A stretch of 50,818 nucleotides of DNA from Polynucleobacter sp. (GTDB taxonomy: Bacteria > Pseudomonadota > Gammaproteobacteria > Burkholderiales > Burkholderiaceae): the NCBI GenBank assembly GCA_016462905.1, contig JAEMSI010000011.1, positions 1 to 50,818 on the forward strand, read 5' to 3'. Positions 8,764 through 15,983 of the stretch are shown here, in pieces. Each line of letters opens with the position of its first letter. Within the stretch, counting starts at the first letter, position 1. The notes below the pieces were generated by a model. That model saw nothing but the letters and a program-made list of their open reading frames with translations, did not search any database and was not told where the DNA came from. A program made the position numbers and the translations under genes.

Positions 8764-9521
8764 TGACAGCCGCGATTGAAACCCAACACTTAAAAGTCGG
8801 TTATGGCGACCGTGTTTTGATCGACGATTTAAACTTTTCAGTGCAGCCTGGAGAAATATTTGTGATTCTAGGAGGCTCAGGCTGCGGTAAATCGAGTTTA
8901 TTAAAAAATCTTTTTGGTTTGTATCAACCGCTTGGCGGCAAAGTGCTGATTGAGGGTGTTGATATTACCAATGCGGTTGGAGAAGAGCGTCAACAAATTA
9001 TGACTCGATTCGGCGTGATGTATCAGCAGGGCGCTTTGTTTGGCTCCATGACACTTTTAGAAAATGTGCGTCTTTTTATGGAGGAATATACCCACCTCAG
9101 TCCTAGCGAAATGAATTTGCTGGCTCGGTGTAAGTTGGATTTAGTGGGTTTACTACCCTTTGCCAACTTTATGCCTAGCGAGATAAGTGGCGGTATGCAA
9201 AAAAGAGCAGCGATTGCGCGTGCCATGGCTTTAGATCCTAAAATATTGTTTCTAGATGAGCCCTCAGCAGGTCTTGATCCAGTAACCTCGGCCGATTTAG
9301 ATAGTACGATTATTGAATTATCAAGAAATCTAGGAATTACTTTTATTGTGGTCTCACATGAATTAGCTAGTATTTATGCAATTGCTGATCGTGTCATTAT
9401 GTTGGATAAGGATGCAAAAGGAATTATTGCTGAGGGTGACCCTAGGCAATTAAGAGAGCAAAAAGATAATCCAAAAGCGTATCAATTTTTTAATCGCGTA
9501 ATGAGCAAGGATGCGGCATGA
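8763..9521 (+). CDS. MlaF-type ABC transporter ATPase
   Basis: Cytoplasmic ATPase of the MCE transporter, 252 aa. Walker A GGSGCGKSS is at residues 37-45, the ABC signature ISGGMQKRAAIARA near residue 142, and Walker B ILFLDEPSAGLDP near residue 161, followed by the H-loop VSHEL. SGGMQKR is the form typical of MlaF rather than of general importers. A TTG one codon upstream is possible, but ATG 8763 overlaps the permease stop as ATGA, the pattern used throughout this operon. It ends with another ATGA overlap onto the MCE gene. Confidence 0.94.
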   Translation: MTAAIETQHLKVGYGDRVLIDDLNFSVQPGEIFVILGGSGCGKSSLLKNLFGLYQPLGGKVLIEGVDITNAVGEERQQIMTRFGVMYQQGALFGSMTLLENVRLFMEEYTHLSPSEMNLLARCKLDLVGLLPFANFMPSEISGGMQKRAAIARAMALDPKILFLDEPSAGLDPVTSADLDSTIIELSRNLGITFIVVSHELASIYAIADRVIMLDKDAKGIIAEGDPRQLREQKDNPKAYQFFNRVMSKDAA

Positions 9522-10438
9522 GCAAATCAAATACAAATTACTACCGTCTGGGCATTTTTGTTTTATCTGGCATAGGTGTATTAATTGCATTGATATTGCT
9601 ATTTGGTTCGGGCCAGTTCTTCAAGGAATCCTTTACCGTTGAAACCTATATTGAGCAATCGGTAACGGGTTTAGATATTGGCGCTCCAGTGCGTTTTCGG
9701 GGGGTCAAAGTCGGCAAGGTTTCGACGATTGCTTTATCGGGGCCTATTTACGAAAGCGATAAACCTTTATCGCAACAAAAACAATACGTGGTTGTGCGAT
9801 TGTTAATACAAGGCAAATCGAAAGATTTATTGGGCTCGCTGGACACCATGGTGGCTAATTCTTTGGGCGCAAGACTAGAAAATCAAGGCATTACTGGGGT
9901 GAACTATATTGAAATTGATTATTACAAACAAATTAAAGATAAAGCCGAATTGGCATTACCGTTTAATTGGGAGCCCCAATACCCAGTAATCCCATCGATA
10001 CCCAGTCAGGTCGACATGCTTTCCAATGGAATTACCAAGACGATTAATAATTTATCTCAAGTTGATTTTGTGGGGATGCAAAAGAGAATCGATGATTTGT
10101 TAAGTAATCTAAATTTGATTATTGCCGGCAGTGGCGGAACTAACGATGGTGTTGTTAAATCGATTGAACGCTTAAATGCCCTATTGGCTCGTATTGATCA
10201 GGCAACCAGTCGCCAAGAGATTGAGTTTTTAACGCGGGAGTTAATCGCACTTTCGGTTAGTTTGCGACAAACCATCGGATCGATGCAAAGCGATGCTGTT
10301 AATAGTGCTGAAAATATCAAACAAGTTACTGAGCAATTGAATGATTTAACCCGTATCGCCAGTCGTTATCCGAGTAGCCTAGTTTGGGGCGAGCCCCCCT
10401 CTAAAATTATTCTTCCTGAAAGTGGGAACAAAAAATGA
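9518..10438 (+). CDS. MlaD-family MCE lipid-binding protein
   Basis: Periplasmic, membrane-anchored MCE protein, 306 aa. One N-terminal membrane helix (about residues 10-30, GIFVLSGIGVLIALILLFG) is followed by a single MCE domain (about 38-150: VETYIEQSVTGLDIGAPVRF, then RGVKVGKV). MCE proteins form hexameric rings that pass hydrophobic substrate across the periplasm. The C-terminal half is predicted mostly helical and heptad-like (NNLSQVDFVGMQKRIDDLL, IKQVTEQLNDLTRIASR), longer than E. coli MlaD (about 183 aa) and suggestive of a helical extension. It overlaps the lipoprotein gene by four bases. Confidence 0.93.
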   Translation: MSKSNTNYYRLGIFVLSGIGVLIALILLFGSGQFFKESFTVETYIEQSVTGLDIGAPVRFRGVKVGKVSTIALSGPIYESDKPLSQQKQYVVVRLLIQGKSKDLLGSLDTMVANSLGARLENQGITGVNYIEIDYYKQIKDKAELALPFNWEPQYPVIPSIPSQVDMLSNGITKTINNLSQVDFVGMQKRIDDLLSNLNLIIAGSGGTNDGVVKSIERLNALLARIDQATSRQEIEFLTRELIALSVSLRQTIGSMQSDAVNSAENIKQVTEQLNDLTRIASRYPSSLVWGEPPSKIILPESGNKK

Positions 10439-11055
10439 AAATCTTACTATTGGCTTTAGCAGCCGTTTTTTTAAGTGCTTGCGCACCCTCGCGACCTAGT
10501 CTTGAGCCGCACCAATGGTTGATTAATCCGCAGCGCAGCGCAGAGGCTCGCACCCCCAATTCGGAATATTGGCTAAAGGTTAGCGCTATTTCAATAGCGA
10601 CACCATTTGATGGAAAATCTCTGGTCTATCGCATTGGTGAACAACGCTATGAAAAGGATTTTTACAATATCTATATTTCATCCCCCTCAGAAATGCTGAC
10701 CAATGCGACGACTCAATGGATTAATGATTCGCAAGTATTTAAAGTAACGGTTGGACAGAGCAATACCTTTTTTCCGTATTACACCCTTCAGGCGACTGTA
10801 AATGAGTTTTATGGAGATTATCGCAACCAAGCCGAAGCAGTCATTTCGATTCAATATTATTTAACGGTGATTTCAGCAGGAAAAACGAGCCCTTTAATTA
10901 TGGCCCCTAAGTATTCAAAACGAATTCCATTAAAAGATAATCGTCCAGAGACTTTGGTGGCTGGCCTGAATCGGGGCTTAGCTGAAATTCTGGCTCAGTT
11001 TGAGCAGGATCTTTATCAGAATTCTAAAAATTTACCTAAGGCTATAGGGCAGTGA
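10435..11055 (+). CDS. PqiC-like ABC transporter auxiliary lipoprotein
   Basis: Predicted outer-membrane lipoprotein, 206 aa, of the ABC-type transport auxiliary (PqiC/YmbA-like) family. The signal peptide MKILLLALAAVFLSAC ends in the lipobox LSAC with the acylated Cys at residue 16; alanine follows at +2, consistent with outer-membrane sorting. The mature part has the family pattern of an early beta strand (WLKVSAISIATPFDG), LVYRIGEQRYEKDFYNIYIS and a late helix (PETLVAGLNRGLAEIL). PqiC partners MCE proteins in the PqiAB system, so a role as outer-membrane dock for the upstream MCE ring is likely. Confidence 0.85.
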   Translation: MKILLLALAAVFLSACAPSRPSLEPHQWLINPQRSAEARTPNSEYWLKVSAISIATPFDGKSLVYRIGEQRYEKDFYNIYISSPSEMLTNATTQWINDSQVFKVTVGQSNTFFPYYTLQATVNEFYGDYRNQAEAVISIQYYLTVISAGKTSPLIMAPKYSKRIPLKDNRPETLVAGLNRGLAEILAQFEQDLYQNSKNLPKAIGQ

Positions 11056-13550
11056 TTCCTCGGGAGTTGCGCTCGAGGGAGTTGCTTTGGTTGTTGATTG
11101 CATTTGCGCTCGCACTTGCAGCCTTAACCAGCGTCAGTTTTTTAGCGGACCGCTTGCAACAAGCTTTTCGTTATGACGCTCGCCAACTGATGGCGGCTGA
11201 TTTTTTAATTGCCGCTGATCAGCCGATACCGAACGCTTTTTTGGCAGAAGCGCAAAGGCAAAATCTCAATACTGCGCAGACTACCGTTTTTCCTAGTATG
11301 GCGACAGTTGCTGGTCTTAGTAAATTGGCTTCAGTTAAGGCGGTGTCGATCGATTACCCCTTGCAAGGCTCTTTGCAAATAGCTCGACAGTTTCAAGATG
11401 GGCAAGTAGGGGAGTCTAGCCTCGAATCAGTCAAGCACGGCCCGCCGTCAGGGAGTGTTTGGGTTGATTCTGGGGTTTTAATCGCCTTGTCTGCAAAATT
11501 AGGCGATACCCTCCGTTTGGGTGAAAAAAACTTTCGCATTGATGCTGTATTAGTTAAAGAATTAGATCGTGGTGCAGCCTTTATGAATTTTGCTCCACGC
11601 GTGATGCTAAGTAGCGATGATTTAGCGGCTACCCGTTTAATTGGCTTTGGAAGTCGGGTTACTTATCGTTTGCTGGTATCGGGTTCCGATTCTGAGGTGG
11701 CCCGCTTTGAGCAATGGACTAAGCAAAATATCCAATCCGAGCAACGGCGCGGTATGCGGATTGAAACTTTGGAGAATGCCCAGCCACTGATGCGCAAAAC
11801 CATCGAACGAGCCGAACGTTTTCTCTCCTTGGTGGCATTAATGACCGCTTTCATTGCCGCAGTCGCGATTGGTCTTGCCTCGCGCCGTTATGTTTTAAAG
11901 CAGGCCGATGTGTGCGCGGTGTGGAAGTGTTTTGGCGCCAGTCGAAAAATGATTTTGATTCGACAAATTAAAACCTTGTCTGTACTGACCGCATTGGCCA
12001 CCTTGATTGGTTTGATTTTGGGTTGGCTCACTCAAGAGTTGATGTTGCAGTCTTTGGGCTCGCTTTTATTAGCCAATCTTCCTGCGCCTTCCTGGATGCC
12101 GCTAGTTTGGAGTTTATTGATTGCAGTTTTGTTATTAATTGGCTTTGCACTTCCACCGTTGATGACCTTGATTGCGATTTCGCCCATGCGCTTGGTTCGT
12201 AAAGAATTTGGAAGTCTTCCTCTGGCAGGGCGCTGGATCGCTATATTGGGCACTCTGAGCGTCTTGAGTTTACTGTTATGGGCAGCGCGCGATTGGAAAT
12301 TAGCCTCTTGGGCGGCCTTAAGCTTTATCGGTGCGGCAATTATATTTGCGGGAGTGGCGTGGTTGTTAATTCGAATGATTGCTTCCGAGCGGTTTGCTGA
12401 TCTATTAAGCCGCAGTGGGTTTGCGATGCGTTTTGCGATGGGAACCCAAATTCGAAGAGTTGGATTTACGATGATTCAAATTTCGGCATTAGGGATTTCA
12501 ATTATGGCCTTGCTGATTATTTTTTTATTGAGAAATGATTTGTTGCAGGCATGGCAAGGGAATATTAGCGTGGATGCACCCAATCGCTTTGTTCTTAATA
12601 TTCAGCCTGAGCAACGGCAAGCGGTATTTAATGAGTTGCGCGCTAGCGGTTTGAGTCATATTGAGCTCTATCCTATGGTGCGCGGCCGCTTAGTAGAAGT
12701 GAATGGTCGTCTAGTGATGCCGCAAGATTATCGCGATGAAAATGCTCAGCGCTTAGTCGATCGCGAATTTAATCTTTCCTATACCGATCAACTGCCTAAA
12801 GATAATCGTATTGTGAGTGGCCAATGGTTTTTAAATGACGATCCGCAAATTTCGCTTGAAAGCGGTCTGGCGAAAACCTTGGGATTAAAGCTGGGTGATC
12901 AAATGACATTTGAGATAGCAGGTCAAAGGCTGACTGCACCGATTACATCGTTAAGAAAGCTAAATTGGGGATCGATGCAAGTCAACTTTTTTGTAGTGAT
13001 GCCGCCGCTGACTTTGAGCAATTTACCGCAGTCTTGGATTACTTCTTACCATCAACCCAAGTCAGCCAATCCGGTTGATTTAAAGCTAAGTCAATCATTT
13101 ACGAATTTAACCATTGTTGACGTGGCGAATTCCTTGCGGCAAATTCAGGATGTGTTGGATAAATTATCAGGAGCCTTAGGGATATTAATGATTTTTACTT
13201 TATGCGCTGCTGTTTTGGTTTTATTTACTGCTTTGGCGGCTACTCAAGATGAACGTTTTCGTGATGCTGCATTATTAAAAGCCTTAGGCACATCACGAAG
13301 TACTTTATCTGCATTGCTGATGCTGGAGTTAGCAACCTTAGGTGCTTTGGCAGGCCTTTTGGGTGGCCTTGCGGCCGGAGCTGCGGCTTGGGCCTTAGGC
13401 CGTTATGTTTTGGAGATTGATTTTTACTCGTTTGGCTTAAGTATCCTGTTGGGGGTATTGATTGGGGCTTTGGTGAGTGTTGCCGCAGGTTATCGTTTTC
13501 AACGCAAAGTACAAACGACGAGTGCAATGGAATGTTTGCGAGAGGCCTAA
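11052..13550 (+). CDS. FtsX-type ABC permease (YbbP/COG3127-like)
   Basis: Large inner-membrane permease, 832 aa, from a GTG start overlapping the upstream stop. About ten hydrophobic segments are visible: one near residues 12-34, groups at about 255-492, and the last group at about 705-820, with two large periplasmic parts between. This is the YbbP layout (two FtsX domains, MacB-like periplasmic region). YbbP normally pairs with the ATPase YbbA, but no YbbA-like gene is adjacent; the only ATPase nearby belongs to the MCE transporter. It ends 6 bases from the convergent RDD gene. Function in this operon is unknown; lipid or lipoprotein handling is a guess. Confidence 0.85.
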   Translation: MIPRELRSRELLWLLIAFALALAALTSVSFLADRLQQAFRYDARQLMAADFLIAADQPIPNAFLAEAQRQNLNTAQTTVFPSMATVAGLSKLASVKAVSIDYPLQGSLQIARQFQDGQVGESSLESVKHGPPSGSVWVDSGVLIALSAKLGDTLRLGEKNFRIDAVLVKELDRGAAFMNFAPRVMLSSDDLAATRLIGFGSRVTYRLLVSGSDSEVARFEQWTKQNIQSEQRRGMRIETLENAQPLMRKTIERAERFLSLVALMTAFIAAVAIGLASRRYVLKQADVCAVWKCFGASRKMILIRQIKTLSVLTALATLIGLILGWLTQELMLQSLGSLLLANLPAPSWMPLVWSLLIAVLLLIGFALPPLMTLIAISPMRLVRKEFGSLPLAGRWIAILGTLSVLSLLLWAARDWKLASWAALSFIGAAIIFAGVAWLLIRMIASERFADLLSRSGFAMRFAMGTQIRRVGFTMIQISALGISIMALLIIFLLRNDLLQAWQGNISVDAPNRFVLNIQPEQRQAVFNELRASGLSHIELYPMVRGRLVEVNGRLVMPQDYRDENAQRLVDREFNLSYTDQLPKDNRIVSGQWFLNDDPQISLESGLAKTLGLKLGDQMTFEIAGQRLTAPITSLRKLNWGSMQVNFFVVMPPLTLSNLPQSWITSYHQPKSANPVDLKLSQSFTNLTIVDVANSLRQIQDVLDKLSGALGILMIFTLCAAVLVLFTALAATQDERFRDAALLKALGTSRSTLSALLMLELATLGALAGLLGGLAAGAAAWALGRYVLEIDFYSFGLSILLGVLIGALVSVAAGYRFQRKVQTTSAMECLREA

Positions 13551-13556
13551 AATCAA

Positions 13557-14075
13557 TTACCTTATATTTTTTGGAATTTGGATTAATTGGGTTCCTGATA
13601 AGCGATCGGGCAAAGATTGCCGATTTTTTTTGTCGAGGTAAATTGTTAAGGGCCATAAGAACAGAGCTACCGTAAACAGGAGTTCAATAATGTGCCAGCG
13701 GTGGAAATCGAAGAAGTATTGAATGATCACGCAGGGAATTAACCAGCATGAGCCATACACATACCGTCTAAATGCCTGTATTTTTTGAGGTTGCTGACCC
13801 GATGTGGTAATTAAGCGAATGCGCCAAGTTTGCATGGCTAGAGTTTGACCGCTCTTGGTCCAATACCAAACAAAGTAGCAAGCCAACACGCTATAAAGGT
13901 AAAAAAACGTCAGCCAGCTTGGTAGCGCAATCCCCAAAACAATTCCTAGAAATAAATTAGGTAGCAGAAAAGTTAAAGCAAGCACTCCCAATAAAACGAG
14001 TTGTTCGTAGAGGTTGCATGAAACACGGCGCCAGAACGTGGGCGCAGGAAGAGTACGAAGTTCATTGGGAGTCAT
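13557..14075 (-). CDS. RDD family membrane protein
   Basis: Small polytopic membrane protein, 172 aa. It has the RDD pattern: an N-terminal arginine pair (FWRRVSCNLYEQLVLLGVL, residues about 14-32) before the first helix, about three membrane segments (to 57, near 60-72 and 108-145), the conserved SGQTLAMQTWRIRLI in the middle and SLPDRLSGTQLI at the end. The first Asp of the RDD motif is replaced by E in the YEQ context. The family function is unsettled; transport roles have been proposed. It is last in a four-gene minus-strand string that begins with a sigma factor, 20 bases after the DUF3106 gene. Confidence 0.85.
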   Translation of the reverse strand: MTPNELRTLPAPTFWRRVSCNLYEQLVLLGVLALTFLLPNLFLGIVLGIALPSWLTFFYLYSVLACYFVWYWTKSGQTLAMQTWRIRLITTSGQQPQKIQAFRRYVYGSCWLIPCVIIQYFFDFHRWHIIELLFTVALFLWPLTIYLDKKNRQSLPDRLSGTQLIQIPKNIR

Positions 14076-14095
14076 TAGTCGATTTTAAATCGATC

Positions 14096-14671
14096 TTATT
14101 GACTAGGTTCTGCGTTATTTGAATTGCTTGCCGGGTTAAAGTTATTTCGTGGTTGTTGTAAATTAGGCGAGGTAGCAGCGCTTAATTTGCGTTGTTGCGC
14201 TTGTTGCGCGGCGAGTTTTTGTTTTTCTTCTTCAGGAAGCTGTTGATAGGCTCGCCAAGCTTCTGCTTTCTTTTTGGATGAGATTGGCAAACTACTCAAG
14301 TAATTATCGCGAGCAATTCGGCGGTCTTGTTGAGATAATTTTGCCCAGTCGGCCATCCGGTTTTTTAAGAGTTCTTGCTCAGTAGGCTTCATTCTTGGAT
14401 AGTGATGAGCTAGGCGCAGCCATTTCTTTTTGCTATCTTGACTCATGCCGTTCCAGTCAGGCTGTAGGGTTTCTAAAACACCCTGTTCGTTTGGATTTAA
14501 ATGATCCCAATCTAAATTTCTTTTTTTTGCTGGAGGAGGGGCGCCTTTGGGGTGATTTATTTCAGGTGCTAAGGGAGGGCTGTTTTGGGCGTGCAATGGG
14601 AGACTTGCCAATAAAAAACTGAATAAGACAATGCAACTAGAAATAGTTTTAAAAATCAGCGCTTGGTACAT
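14096..14671 (-). CDS. DUF3106 exported protein
   Basis: Predicted secreted or periplasmic protein, 191 aa. A signal peptide (residues 1-28, ending LPLHA before QN) is followed by a proline-rich linker and a basic helical core. The core is repetitive: LNPNEQGVL...DWNGMS...WLRLA (about 58-93), MKPTEQELL...DWAKLS...RRIAR (about 94-125) and a looser third copy ending EAWRAYQQLPEEEKQKLA. The C-terminus is Gln/Asn-rich and low-complexity. This helical, charge-rich build recalls periplasmic stress sensors or chaperones such as CpxP/Spy, but I see no decisive LTxxQ motif, so that is only an analogy. Four bases separate it from the DUF3619 gene. Confidence 0.82.
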   Translation of the reverse strand: MYQALIFKTISSCIVLFSFLLASLPLHAQNSPPLAPEINHPKGAPPPAKKRNLDWDHLNPNEQGVLETLQPDWNGMSQDSKKKWLRLAHHYPRMKPTEQELLKNRMADWAKLSQQDRRIARDNYLSSLPISSKKKAEAWRAYQQLPEEEKQKLAAQQAQQRKLSAATSPNLQQPRNNFNPASNSNNAEPSQ

Positions 14672-14675
14672 TGAA

Positions 14676-15170
14676 TTAGTTTTGCTTCACTTCGTTGGGA
14701 TCAAGCACGATATTAGCGAGTTTAAGATAGGCTAAAAATCCATCATCGGTGTAGGCAACGGGGGGGACTTCATCGGTTAATAAAGCCAGATCAACCGCAG
14801 CAATATCGTTAATCCGTTGATCGTTTTGCCATTCGCCAATTAGCATGATTCCAAAAACTAAAACACTTAAAGGCGCAAGCCAGCCTAGTGTTGACCATAG
14901 GGGATTCCTGTTTAGGAAACTTGAAAATCCCAGATTGGTTGGGCTGGCCAGTAGAGAGTTGCTAACAAGGCCTAAGTTGTGTTCTCGAGCAATCGCAAGC
15001 GCTCTGACCCTGGCTTGATAAAGTTTATTTTGAATGGGGTCGTCTAGGCGACGACTTCCTTCTTCAAGCAGGGCCACGGCACGACGGCCAAAAGAGTCCT
15101 CATCCAAGCCTAAGTTCTTGGCTTGATCAGTGCGGGACGAGGTATTTTGTTTTCTATTCATGGTCTTCAT
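14676..15170 (-). CDS. DUF3619 single-pass membrane protein, possible anti-sigma factor
   Basis: 164 aa, DUF3619-like. About 90 cytoplasmic residues (SFGRRAVALLEEGSRRLDD near residue 26, then the helix YQARVRALAIAREH) precede one membrane segment (about 95-112, LGWLAPLSVLVFGIMLI) and a roughly 50-residue acidic C-terminal part presumably in the periplasm. Its ATG overlaps the sigma-factor stop as ATGA. A one-helix membrane protein translationally coupled to an ECF sigma factor is the usual setting of an anti-sigma factor. That role is inferred from position and topology only; I see no zinc-binding HxxxCxxC motif. Confidence 0.8.
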   Translation of the reverse strand: MKTMNRKQNTSSRTDQAKNLGLDEDSFGRRAVALLEEGSRRLDDPIQNKLYQARVRALAIAREHNLGLVSNSLLASPTNLGFSSFLNRNPLWSTLGWLAPLSVLVFGIMLIGEWQNDQRINDIAAVDLALLTDEVPPVAYTDDGFLAYLKLANIVLDPNEVKQN

Positions 15171-15736
15171 AGAGTAACTCCTTTGGCCTTGAGGGCTTTC
15201 GCTAAGGCTTGGGTGGCTCGTGAGCAGTGTGTTTTGACGCTACCCTCGGAGCATCCCATCGCCGCCGCTGCTTCAGAAGTACTCATCTCATCCCAATAAC
15301 GCATGAGGAAGGCTTCTCGTTGACGATTTGGCAATTTTGCTATTTCAGCCTCTAAAACCGCCAAAAGCTGGCTTTTTTCAAGGATTTTGGAGCCATCTTG
15401 ATGAATTGCGCTGTCTTCGGGGGCCTCTAATTGCTCAAGTGGATCAAAATCGTCGCTCTCATCCGCCTTTTTCCCTAGGGTGGAAAAGAGAACTAACCAG
15501 GTATTTCTCACCTTTTGACGCCGAAATGAATCGTGAATGCAGTTCTGCAAAATACGTGAAAAGATCAGCGGAAGCTCGTTTACGGGGCGATCGGCGTATT
15601 TTTCGGCCAATTTGATCATCGCGTCCTGAACAATATCGAGGGCGACTTGATCGTCTCGAACAGCATAAACCGCCTGCTTGAAGGCTCTTTTCTCGATTTG
15701 GGCAAGAAAGTTAGAGAGTTCTAGGGAAGATGCCAT
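15167..15736 (-). CDS. ECF-type RNA polymerase sigma factor
   Basis: Sigma-70 family, ECF size (189 aa). Region 2 is at about residues 14-78 (ALDIVQDAMIKLAEKY at 32-47, then IFSRILQNCIHDSFRRQKVR). A long acidic linker (about 90-118, ADESDDFDPLEQLEAPEDS) leads to region 4 at about 130-180, with LPNRQREAFLMRYWDEMSTS and the helix-turn-helix AAAMGCSEGSVKTHCSRA. No region 1 or 3 is present. It leads a four-gene string with DUF3619, DUF3106 and RDD proteins, all membrane or exported, so control of an envelope function is the natural inference. It is divergent from ilvB. Confidence 0.92.
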   Translation of the reverse strand: MASSLELSNFLAQIEKRAFKQAVYAVRDDQVALDIVQDAMIKLAEKYADRPVNELPLIFSRILQNCIHDSFRRQKVRNTWLVLFSTLGKKADESDDFDPLEQLEAPEDSAIHQDGSKILEKSQLLAVLEAEIAKLPNRQREAFLMRYWDEMSTSEAAAAMGCSEGSVKTHCSRATQALAKALKAKGVTL

Positions 15737-15846
15737 TTGAATGAGAAGTCAATTTTAATAGCGCTTATCCAAGAAATTTCGTTGTTTTATATAGTCAATT
15801 TGCGATTTTGGGGTAATCCAAGTTCGCTCATTCTATGGGATTGCTT

Positions 15847-15852
15847 TACAAT
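15847..15852 (+). promoter_or_regulatory. Candidate -10 box upstream of ilvB
   Basis: TACAAT, a good sigma-70 -10 box, lies 132 bases upstream of the ilvB start in the divergent sigma-factor/ilvB gap. A weak -35 (TTCGCT, 15823-15828) is at 18-base spacing. A transcript from here would carry a leader of about 125 bases. Confidence 0.4.
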
Positions 15853-15950
15853 GATGGGTTCTCCGCTAGTATCTACCCAAGAAGTGGCTTTATTGATTGC
15901 GGAAGTGCTGTTCGAACCCAGGTCATAAACATGGGATAGAGCTGCCCAAA

Positions 15951-15970
15951 CAATTTTTTGCCGAAAATTG
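15951..15970 (+). promoter_or_regulatory. Hairpin just before the ilvB ribosome-binding site
   Basis: CAATTTT (15951-15957) and AAAATTG (15964-15970) form a perfect 7-bp stem with a 6-base loop TTGCCG, one base before the ribosome-binding sequence AAAGGA (15972-15977). The stem is AT-rich and only moderately stable. It could affect ribosome access; a regulatory role is a guess. Confidence 0.35.
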
Positions 15971-15983
15971 CAAAGGACATGAA

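Noticed and set aside
15737..15928. 63-codon plus-strand frame in the sigma factor/ilvB gap as a full gene
   Set aside because: It starts right at the divergent sigma-factor gene and its first half overlaps promoter-like sequence; only its last 25 codons are considered, as a weak leader-peptide candidate.
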